Below, piece after piece: positions 1 through 6,423 of a stretch of 10,314 bases of DNA. The stretch spans positions 1 through 10,314 of the forward strand of contig JALLPB010001317.1 of NCBI GenBank assembly GCA_036939975.1, given 5' to 3'. Under the pieces are notes generated by a model. It made no database searches. It was not told the DNA's origin and saw only the letters and a list, made by a program, of their open reading frames with translations. Source of the DNA: Cyclostephanos tholiformis (taxonomy: Eukaryota > Bacillariophyta > Thalassiosirophyceae > Thalassiosirales > Thalassiosiraceae). The position numbers were made by a program, and so were the translations under genes. Numbering within the stretch: the stretch's first letter is position 1; every line of letters starts with the position of its first letter.

Positions 1-8
1 GCAGCTGA

Positions 9-22
9 CAGTACCGGTACTG
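9..22. repeat. 14-bp perfect palindrome
   Basis: CAGTACCGGTACTG is self-complementary over its full length. A related ACCGGTA word recurs about 15 bases further on. It lies beyond the 3' end of the minus-strand gag-like fragment. No function can be assigned, and a short palindrome like this can arise by chance. Confidence 0.5.
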
Positions 23-142
23 GCACCAATACCGGTAACGTAAGACTCATTACCCATAATTGAAATTTGCAGGTATGGTTACCAACATAGCTACTGAATA
101 ATAGTGGGGTGTTGAATATCCAAATAGTTCATTGGCCAAATA

Positions 143-559
143 TTAGCACCCATGCATTTGACTCTTTTCTTTATATTTGAGGATGCGCTGCTTCATCTCC
201 TTGAAGTCTTCTCTCCACTCGAATCTCCTGTTCTTGTATGCATCCACATCAAGTATGCCATTATCATCCATGTAAACTGCTTTCTTTGGTTGCTTGGGCA
301 GCTTGAGGATTACCCGCCTCATCTGCTGGATAGCCTTCACAATGTCATCGGGCAATTTCTATTTATTCTGAATAAAGTTCTCTATGTTCTTGAGTGACTT
401 GGTAAATTTGGAAGGGTCGCTTGATGATCATGCATCGAAGTAGTCATCTGCTAGTTTGGTGATGGTTGGCTTGAATTTTGTTTTTAATGCATGGCCTCCC
501 CTTGCAAACCAGTATCCTCCATCAAGTGTACCCTTCTCGGGATTCTTGGGTTCTGCCAT
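143..559 (-). pseudogene. decayed gag-like fragment of an LTR retrotransposon
   Basis: Read on the minus strand from an ATG in a CCATGG context (complement of 557-559), one frame gives 138 codons with only two internal stops: TGA at 428-430 and TAG at 359-361. A TAA ends it at 143-145. The peptide is Lys- and Asp-rich without membrane segments. It has a start-proximal segment beginning MAEPKNPEKGTLDGGYWF and a distal part containing QQMRRVILKLPKQPKK and FEWREDFKEMKQRILKYK, which predicts as amphipathic helices. From memory this resembles the N-terminal gag region of retrotransposons abundant in diatom genomes, but no zinc knuckle or enzyme motif is present, so the family call is inference. 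Beyond 143 the frame is lost, so the copy is truncated or frameshifted. It could instead be a fragment of an unrelated host gene. The two stops make it a non-functional relic. Confidence 0.5.
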
Positions 560-563
560 GGTT

Positions 564-653
564 ATAATTCTAGTAATATGTTGATGCCAGCAATAGAACT
601 CAATCATAGCGCAGCCAGAATGACATTGAATCCTGAAATATTACTAGAATTAT
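564..653. repeat. 16-bp perfect inverted repeat
   Basis: The arms ATAATTCTAGTAATAT (564-579) and ATATTACTAGAATTAT (638-653) are exact reverse complements separated by 58 bases. The left arm ends four bases upstream of the minus-strand gag-like ATG, so in that orientation the structure is the leader of the fragment. It could be a leader hairpin of the retroelement, the remnant of a tiny inverted-repeat transposon inserted there, or the edge of an LTR. No target-site duplication is evident. Confidence 0.7.
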
Positions 654-660
654 GATCACT

Positions 661-1008
661 ACATCCCTTCTATTTCCTCCAATTAACCCTCAGTTGATAT
701 GCGTGTTCAGCATTCCAGCTGGAATTATTGGATGAGTGCTCAAATTGGGATATGCATGTGGGACTCACACATCTACTTGCACTTGGTTTGTCTTGCCTGA
801 TCTTAGCTTGTTCACCAACAACTAGGATAACAGCAATGATGACAACTACTTCAAAACCCCCACACACAACAACAAATGCCAAAAAACAGCAATCATTGCT
901 GATCTTAGTTTGGATGCTGATGTTGAGTTTGATGGGGAATGTGGAGCTGTGGAGGATAATCTTGATGATGATAAATACAACAACAACAACAACAACAACA
1001 ACAAATAA
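661..1008 (+). other. decayed reading frame of unknown origin
   Basis: In the frame shared with the downstream dioxygenase gene, this stretch reads through with stops at 733-735 (TGA), 829-831 (TAG) and a final TAA at 1006-1008. The part from 838 on is open and ends in an acidic segment (LSLDADVEFDGECGAVEDNL, then DDDK) running into a poly-Asn tract encoded by the CAA repeat. I do not recognise the protein. A second frame (728..1099) is open for 123 codons but encodes mostly homopolymer Thr, Asn and Gln from the repeat and looks accidental. It could be an old transposon coding fragment or noncoding leader DNA. Confidence 0.2.
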
Positions 1009-1085
1009 CAACAACAAACAACAACAACAAACAACAACAACAAACAACAACAACAAACAACAACAACAAACAGAACAACAACAAA
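977..1085. repeat. (CAA)n microsatellite with 13-bp higher-order period
   Basis: The tract starts as pure CAA repeats. From about 1016 every fourth CAA carries an extra A: the AAA triplets start at 1016, 1029, 1042, 1055 and 1068, exactly 13 bases apart. It ends 11 bases before the ATG of the dioxygenase gene and would form much of its 5' leader. Each 13-bp unit shifts the frame by one, so any translation cycles through Asn, Lys, Gln and Thr runs. Confidence 0.9.
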
Positions 1086-1095
1086 AGGTATCAAT

Positions 1096-1373
1096 ATGAT
1101 CGAGGACGACGCACCCACATCCCCCCGTAGTTCCGCGATATATTACTGGGGCGGCGATCTTAGAACCTCGAACGAGTATCATCGCCACCAAGGGCATGAC
1201 TGCATTCGTTACCGTTCGCGTTCTCGGTTCGACGACGAGGAGTGGTCGAACGTACCACACTCGAGACGGCGCCATCGCGACGATCGCACCACCACCACGT
1301 CGGATACCACGGTGAAATTCGTTCTCTCCCTCGATGACGAGGGAGACGATGGTCACTGGATGCTCCTCCGCGC

Positions 1374-1406
<33 letters not shown>

Positions 1407-2949
1407 CACCACCATCGCCACCCCGGCATCATCGCATTCGGCACATCCTCCACCATCATCTTCTCCCCCGCCGCGTCCGTCGTCGACGTCGACGTCGACG
1501 TCCTTCGCGGACGAGGAGGGCGCATGGGGAAGACTGTCTTCGGGACCGCTCGTTCTCCCCGATGGTACCGTGTCTTCCCCTCCTTCCCCGTCGTCGTCGT
1601 CGTCGTCGTCGGTCATCGTCGGCGGGAACGACCGTCCGCCGCCGTCGCTCGCCTACCCCGAACGAACGACGTCGGCGATGGGGAATGGAGGAAGGGTCGA
1701 CGAATATCAATACGACGATGCTCCTCCCCCCTCAAATATCATCGACTTCGCCTCCATCCCCATCGTGGACCTATCCCTCCCGGACGACGCGTGCGCGATT
1801 CGCGTGGGGGAGGCGTGTCGACGCGTCGGTTTCTTCTACGTCGTCAATCACGGCGTGGACCCGAACGTCACGACCGGGATCATGAACGTCTCGAGGGAAT
1901 TCTTCCGGCGGGATTCGGGATGGAAGATGCGATCGACGTCCAGCGCGAGCGATGGAGGGGTCGGTGGCTATCGTGGATACTTCGACGTTGGTTCCGAGGA
2001 CCTCGAGTATAGGGATGGCACTCGCGACCTATCGGCGGAGGAGGGGGGGAGGGGGGGAACGGAATCCCCCTCGTCCTCGTCCTACTCCAGCAACGACAAT
2101 GACGACGACGGGGACGACGGCGACAATGATTGCGACTCGACGGGGGGATACGATGGCCGAAAAAGGCAACGGAGGGGGGGCGATTTCAAGGAGGGATTCG
2201 ATTGCGGCCTCGAGGTCGACGTCGACGTCGGTAGCGGCGATGCGCGCGTCGAGTTCTTCGGGAGGAATCTGTGGCCGGACGAGACTGCGAACCCGAGCAT
2301 ATTCGGCTTCCGCGAAACGCTGTTGCGATACCAATCGGAATTGCTACGACTTTCGGACAAGCTGCTACTAGCTCTCGGTAGGAGTCTCAATCGTCGCGAT
2401 GATGATCCGATGGATCGAAAGGACGGCGGCGGCCGCTCTCGGGCGGTAGCGGAGGACTACTTCGTAAGCCGAAGCAGGAACCCCATGTGCACCCTTCGCC
2501 TGCTCCATTATCCTCCCGGCGGCCACGCGTCGAAATCCCCGGGATGCGGCGCCCACACGGACTACGGCCTATTTACAATCCTCCTGCAGGATTCCGCCGG
2601 GGGCTTGCAGGTGCGCAATCGCGGCGGGGACTGGATCGACGCTAGGCCGATGGAGGATAGCTTCGTGATCAACGTCGGGGATATGCTAAGTCTTTGGACC
2701 GATGGCGAGTATGCGAGTACGGTGCACAGGGTGATATCTCCAGGCGGGGGCGGGGACAGGTATTCCGTGCCATTTTTCTTCAATCCGGACTCCGATGCGG
2801 TGGTCAAGCCACTGAGAAGAAGGGCAGAACGAAGACGACTCGACGAGGGCGAGGAGAGCGCCGACGATGACGTCGATGCCAACGAACAAGGTCGGACGGC
2901 GCTGGAAATTCTCAAGGATCGGTATAATGGCACGTTTAAGAAAAACTGA
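1096..2949 (+). CDS. 2-oxoglutarate/Fe(II) dioxygenase, isopenicillin-N-synthase-like
   Basis: The 617-residue protein should catalyse an Fe(II)- and 2-oxoglutarate-dependent oxidation, probably in the cytosol since no targeting signal is seen. Residues 1-215 are low-complexity (Ser, Pro, Asp, Arg), with an 11-Ser run encoded by a TCG repeat. The N-terminal dioxygenase domain starts near 216 (IDFASIPIVDLSL) and contains GFFYVVNHGV (245-254). The catalytic core includes NPMCTLRLLHYPP (463-475), the metal triad H487-x-D489 (GAHTDYG) and H544 (STVHRVI), and the 2OG-binding R555-Y-S557. All ligands are intact. A 60-residue Ser/Asp/Arg-rich insert (305-364) lies between GYFDVGSEDLE and KEGFD, which are close together in typical family members. 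Family members run about 310-350 residues, so the excess is the N-terminus and this insert. The ATG at 1096 is the first in frame after a stop at 1006; a start further in is possible. The substrate cannot be told: the family spans flavonoid, gibberellin and peptide oxidases. No intron is needed. Confidence 0.88.
1375..1404 (+). repeat. (TCG)10 microsatellite inside the dioxygenase gene
   Basis: Ten TCG triplets in frame encode Ser, followed by TCC to give 11 serines. A second tract, (TCG)7, sits at 1591-1611 in the same gene. Both lie in the nonconserved N-terminal region, so length changes of whole triplets should be tolerated. Confidence 0.9.
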
Positions 2950-3691
2950 ATCGGAGATTGGCAGTCAGTTGAAGGTCATGAGAGATGCAACCAGGGGTCG
3001 GGGTAGGGTGTATAATTTAAATTAACGAATATCTGGCTCGTATAAGTACCTAAGTCGGGTATTGTAGTCATTCGGGCTTAAGGACGTCATTAATTAATCC
3101 AAGCTGACTTGCTTCGTCTGATAGTAATAGTTTGACTTGACCCTTCTGCTGCCGTGCGTTTGCGCGCCTCCGCGCAATCGAGCGAACGAGGTTAAATAAT
3201 GTCAACACAAAAAGACAAATGTGTGTCGCCGGGTTCGTTGACATAATATGCATTGTAAGAAATACGCAAATGTACCGGCCTAACATTGCAGCAGAACATC
3301 TTTCTTCATGAGCACGACGCAAAATATTACGACATGGGCACACGTCGAGCTAGGTTTTCGTCTCTTTGTCTCTTAAATAGTACGATAGTGACAGTTTAAT
3401 TGTAAGATATTCTATGAAAACAAATTATGATTCTTGCGGCTGCACATCATTAGTGATGTGATAAGTCGTCTCTGGTACCGCGCGCCTCTGTCAGCCTTAA
3501 ACAGTATGATCTTGTGTATCGTTGTACTGTACTTGCCAACACAGCTCAATCTCGCTAAAACGTCGATAATTGACCGATGTCTCTCTCTCGCTCTCTATTC
3601 TCTATTGTGTGCATCGATCCCTCGATTTGCATGATTCTATTCTTTCTCTTGCTCGTTATATTGAGTTTGCCTCGTTTGTTAGGCATCCTAG
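2950..3691. other. intergenic region, no supported gene
   Basis: This 742-base stretch lies between two genes that converge on it. The first part (about 3010-3030) is AT-rich and may contain the dioxygenase mRNA end, though no clear AATAAA is seen. A minus-strand frame open for 91 codons at 3068-3343 has a mixed hydrophobic and basic composition, no recognisable motif and no better coding character than its surroundings. Pyrimidine-rich sequence occupies about 3578-3660. I see no RNA gene or mobile element here. Confidence 0.5.
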
Positions 3692-3961
3692 TCATCGGCA
3701 GTCATCAAAGGCACAGCGCATGTAACTCGCCACGGCATCGCTGCACGAGTAGCCCTCGGTCGCATCCGCCATTGAGCATCTCTTGAACAGACTGTACGAT
3801 TCCTGACAGGATGACAGTTCGGTGTGAGGTCGTTGATGACGATGCCCGTCTGCGCACGAGGGGGGGCCACGATGTTGTTGCGGAGACGTGGAAAGTATCG
3901 GCGACGCGATGTGCTGATGGGCGTCAAATGATTTCGTTGGCATGGTCAACATTATTGTCAT
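3692..3961 (-). CDS. small twin-CX9C (CHCH-type) protein, probable mitochondrial intermembrane space
   Basis: The 89-residue protein has two CX9C motifs near its C-terminus: C-QESYSLFKR-C, eleven residues, then C-SDAVASYMR-C, followed by AFDDCR and a TGA stop. This C-x9-C-x11-C-x9-C spacing is the hallmark of coiled-coil-helix-coiled-coil-helix proteins. Known members are imported by the Mia40 disulfide relay and serve in cytochrome oxidase assembly, complex I, MICOS or lipid transfer. The N-terminal 50 residues are Pro/His/Ser-rich and look disordered. Extra cysteines occur at about position 40 and in the DDC tail. An in-frame TAA lies just upstream of the first ATG; Met4 or Met7 could also start. 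The assignment to a subfamily (COX23, CMC1, COX19 and others) cannot be made. The gene is divergent from the LON-domain gene, 195 bp away. A chance frame with two exact CX9C motifs is unlikely, but the protein is short, so confidence is moderate. Confidence 0.68.
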   Translation of the reverse strand: MTIMLTMPTKSFDAHQHIASPILSTSPQQHRGPPSCADGHRHQRPHTELSSCQESYSLFKRCSMADATEGYSCSDAVASYMRCAFDDCR

Positions 3962-4156
3962 CTTCGTTTATTATTTTTGGTTTTGATTGTGTGAGTGAAG
4001 TAGTTTGATGTATCGTAATCAATTATTATTTTAAGGCTTCTGAGAATTTTGGTCTTCGGGTCACTCTACGATAAAGTTCCTTTTCTTCATTCAGATCTCT
4101 TCATTCGTGATTCTTGGTCCTCCCTCTCCGTGACTGGAATTTGTGCAGAACCGTGA
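3962..4156. promoter_or_regulatory. divergent intergenic promoter region
   Basis: These 195 bases separate the head-to-head starts of the twin-CX9C gene (minus) and the LON-domain gene (plus). They are clearly richer in A and T than the flanking coding sequence, with an AT-rich core at about 4010-4035 containing TAATCAATTATTATTTTAA. That core reads on the minus strand as TTAAAATAATAATTGATTA and could serve either direction. The distance is too short for two fully separate promoters plus leaders, so a shared bidirectional promoter is the simplest reading. No specific factor site is claimed. Confidence 0.5.
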
Positions 4157-6016
4157 ATGAAAATTTTAAAAATGGAGGGAGCCCAGACTATGGTACGGAC
4201 AGACTCGGAGGGGACCATGGCATCTGAGCTCTCGCGGGCGGGCCTCGCCGTCGCCTTAAGCTTGACTCTCGTCGCCTCCTCCTCCTCCTCCTCCTTCAAG
4301 TCGTCGATTCTGTCGTTCGCGCCATCGTGGTCGTATTCGTCGTCATCGCCGCGCGTCCTCGCGCGCAAGACGACGACGTGCCGCCTGTCCTCTAGCGACG
4401 ACGACGACGATGACGACGACGACGACGACGACGACGACGGTGTCGGCAAGGTGGGGGGCAAAGAGAATTTCGAGGGGGGGGAGAGGATGGACGTCGTGAG
4501 GATGCTCCAGCGCTCGTATTACCGCGAAGACCACGTCGACGTCGATCCAGCCACCGGCGCGTCGTCGTCCTCGAGCGCCAATATCGCTGGGGGGGCGCGC
4601 CGCCGCCGTCGTCGTCCTTACCTCGACGCGACCACGGGACGAATGTGCGACCTGCCGCTGTGGCGAGTCGACTGGGTCGAGACGCCCGGTAGGAGGAACT
4701 GCCTCAACGTTCACGAGATGCGGTACACTCACATGTTCGAGACGTTGTTATCATCGTCCCGATTGTCATCGGAATCGAAAACGACGAATAAGACGACGAC
4801 GGATGACCACAACGACGACGACTACGAAGAGGAGGATGATGGACCGCTGTACTTCGGTCATCTCTATCTACCGGGTGGATCGTCCTCGGCTAGGTCGGGG
4901 GAACGTCGGTATCGCCTTAAAACGTGGCGGGAGGAATTGGACGACGCTGATCGATTCGACGATCACGCGACGTCCTATACTCTCGCCGATCCGAACGTCA
5001 AGACCCCCCGCGTGGACAGGAGTGCGGTGGTAGGATGCCTGATGCAGGTGATCGATCATCGACGTATGGTCGATGGGAGGCTAATTGTGCTTGTACAGGG
5101 ACTGGAGAGGTTCGTCGTGGATGAGATAATCGACACAAGGCCGTACGCGGTCGCGAACGTGCAAGTATTGCTGGACGAGGAGGAGTTGCCCTGGGAGAAG
5201 AGGAGGGACGACGATGGGAATGAAACTTTTCCCAACCAAGGAGGGGTGACGAGGAAGGAGGAGCGTTCTGGGATGACTAAGGACGATGAGGATGCATGCA
5301 AGTGTCTTAGGGGGAGGGCTATAACCGCCTCGTTCGGATACCACGATTACGAATTCGACGGGCAGAAACTTCCCGGGTGCGACATGGAGAAGAATTATCT
5401 GACGAAGGATGACGTTCCATGGATCCAGATTTCGAGTATGCTACCCTTTGCGCGGTATTCCGATGACGAACGATGCCTGGATATGGCCAACGAGATGTCG
5501 GCCCGCGTTGTCAACGATGCGATATCAACGACAGTCCGGAACGACCACGCAGGGGAAAGCAGAGAATTACCGATGGAGAAAGAGTTATGGAACGGAGGCA
5601 TATTATGGGAGCCGCCACGTATCCCGTCCGCCGTTGAACGACATGGGCGAGATGAACTCGATTGCGACGCGTTGGAAATGCTTCTATGGATCGCCCTCGA
5701 GGATTTTTGCCGTGGATCGGGATTCGCCCTACCGGAAGAGGTGCGGTGCTTGATGCCTCCGGAGATGGATTATCTCGACTTTGCCACGACTGCCGAAGGC
5801 CGGCGTCGTTCGTCATCGCTGTCGAGGGAGTACCCAAAACACAGGCGCCAGCGCAGACTAAGCTACCTGGCCCCGGCTTTGATCGAGAATCTAGAACTCC
5901 CCATGAAGGGTATGCGTCAGGTATGGTTAAACACTCCAAGTACGGCGGCCCGGCTGCTGGGTGCTTTAGAGAGGTACGAATATCTCAATGACAAGATGAT
6001 GGGCGAATTCGAGTGA
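4157..6016 (+). CDS. LON substrate-binding-domain protein, probably plastid-targeted
   Basis: The 619-residue protein contains the N-terminal domain of Lon protease without the AAA+ ATPase or Ser-Lys peptidase. The domain spans about 165-345: it opens with DLPLWRVDWVETPGRRN, continues through NVHEMRYTHMFETLL and YFGHLYLPGG, and closes with AVVGCLMQVIDHRRMVDGRL (290-309), VLVQGLERFVVDEI and YAVANVQVLLDEEELP. An acidic, Thr-rich insert splits it at about 193-226. Stand-alone LON-domain proteins occur in plant chloroplasts, where their role is poorly defined. The N-terminus fits diatom plastid import: from Met21 (ACCATGG context) there is a hydrophobic stretch GLAVALSLTLVAS, a Ser run, and SILSFAPSW, which resembles the ASAFAP cleavage motif. 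The annotated ATG at 4157 is the longest choice, but Met21 at 4217 puts the signal peptide at the true N-terminus and is my preferred start. A run of 14 Asp (81-94) follows. The C-terminal 270 residues are not recognised. Function as a protein-quality-control adaptor is inference. Confidence 0.8.
   Translation: MKILKMEGAQTMVRTDSEGTMASELSRAGLAVALSLTLVASSSSSSFKSSILSFAPSWSYSSSSPRVLARKTTTCRLSSSDDDDDDDDDDDDDDGVGKVGGKENFEGGERMDVVRMLQRSYYREDHVDVDPATGASSSSSANIAGGARRRRRRPYLDATTGRMCDLPLWRVDWVETPGRRNCLNVHEMRYTHMFETLLSSSRLSSESKTTNKTTTDDHNDDDYEEEDDGPLYFGHLYLPGGSSSARSGERRYRLKTWREELDDADRFDDHATSYTLADPNVKTPRVDRSAVVGCLMQVIDHRRMVDGRLIVLVQGLERFVVDEIIDTRPYAVANVQVLLDEEELPWEKRRDDDGNETFPNQGGVTRKEERSGMTKDDEDACKCLRGRAITASFGYHDYEFDGQKLPGCDMEKNYLTKDDVPWIQISSMLPFARYSDDERCLDMANEMSARVVNDAISTTVRNDHAGESRELPMEKELWNGGILWEPPRIPSAVERHGRDELDCDALEMLLWIALEDFCRGSGFALPEEVRCLMPPEMDYLDFATTAEGRRRSSSLSREYPKHRRQRRLSYLAPALIENLELPMKGMRQVWLNTPSTAARLLGALERYEYLNDKMMGEFE
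4397..4438 (+). repeat. (GAC)n microsatellite encoding 14 Asp
   Basis: Thirteen GAC triplets and one GAT form an uninterrupted Asp run in the LON-domain gene, between the presumed transit peptide and the LON domain. The single GAT interruption at the fifth triplet would slow slippage. The run is acidic, unlike a transit peptide, so it should mark the start of the mature protein. Confidence 0.9.
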
Positions 6017-6423
6017 AGGGTCAGAACTCGTTACCAAGGTACTGGTAAGAGCATAATGCCACCGCTGTTGAGACCACCAGAAATATGATAAATGATTTGG
6101 TGGTGTACAAATCTAGCATTAATCCTGCAGCCAAGCAGGTGGAAGTAAGTTCACACTAAGGACAATCGACAACACAGCATGCGTACTATGCATACAGCAC
6201 CTACCATTATTAGACACTCTGCTACAGTCTACTCTATTTGTAGAATTCCATTGGGGTAATACTGGTTGTTTACCATCAAATCATCATGGGCAAGGTTGTG
6301 TGTGCCATAAGGATGCATATCATCTTTGGTCATGTAATCACACCCCATTTTCATGGTTGTTTGGCTGCAGCTTGACATAGTTATATCGTATCATGTGATG
6401 AAAAAAATGAGTGTCGAACACAA
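6017..6423. other. noncoding region after the LON-domain gene
   Basis: No convincing gene is present. A small inverted repeat, ACCACCA (6073-6079) and TGGTGGT (6098-6104), encloses an 18-base AT-rich loop about 60 bases after the stop codon and may fold in the 3' untranslated region. No clear AATAAA is seen. Composition falls to AT-rich, CpG-poor DNA within about 50 bases of the stop. Confidence 0.5.

Noticed and set aside
728..1099. Plus-strand frame of 123 codons overlapping the dioxygenase start by four bases
   Set aside because: The second half is Thr/Asn/Gln homopolymer from the CAA tract and the first half has no motif. The ATGA overlap looks accidental.
670..1356. Long minus-strand frame rich in Val, Cys and Leu
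   Set aside because: It is the complement of the CAA repeat and of the start of the dioxygenase gene; the composition comes entirely from the repeat.
1160..2889. Many overlapping frames on both strands inside the dioxygenase gene
   Set aside because: GC-rich DNA with triplet repeats removes stops in all frames. Only the 1096..2949 frame contains conserved catalytic motifs.
3068..3343. Minus-strand frame of 91 codons
   Set aside because: No motif, no coding-like composition compared with the verified genes, and no partner frame. Too weak to call.
3434..3786. Plus-strand frames with hydrophobic Leu/Ser-rich peptides
   Set aside because: They arise from the CT-rich stretch at about 3578-3660, and the end overlaps the CX9C gene on the opposite strand.
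3688..3927. Second minus-strand frame over the CX9C gene
   Set aside because: Arg/Pro-rich shadow of the CX9C frame without its own motif.
4087..4732. Minus-strand frames with poly-Ser or poly-Val
   Set aside because: Complement of the GAC repeat in the LON-domain gene.
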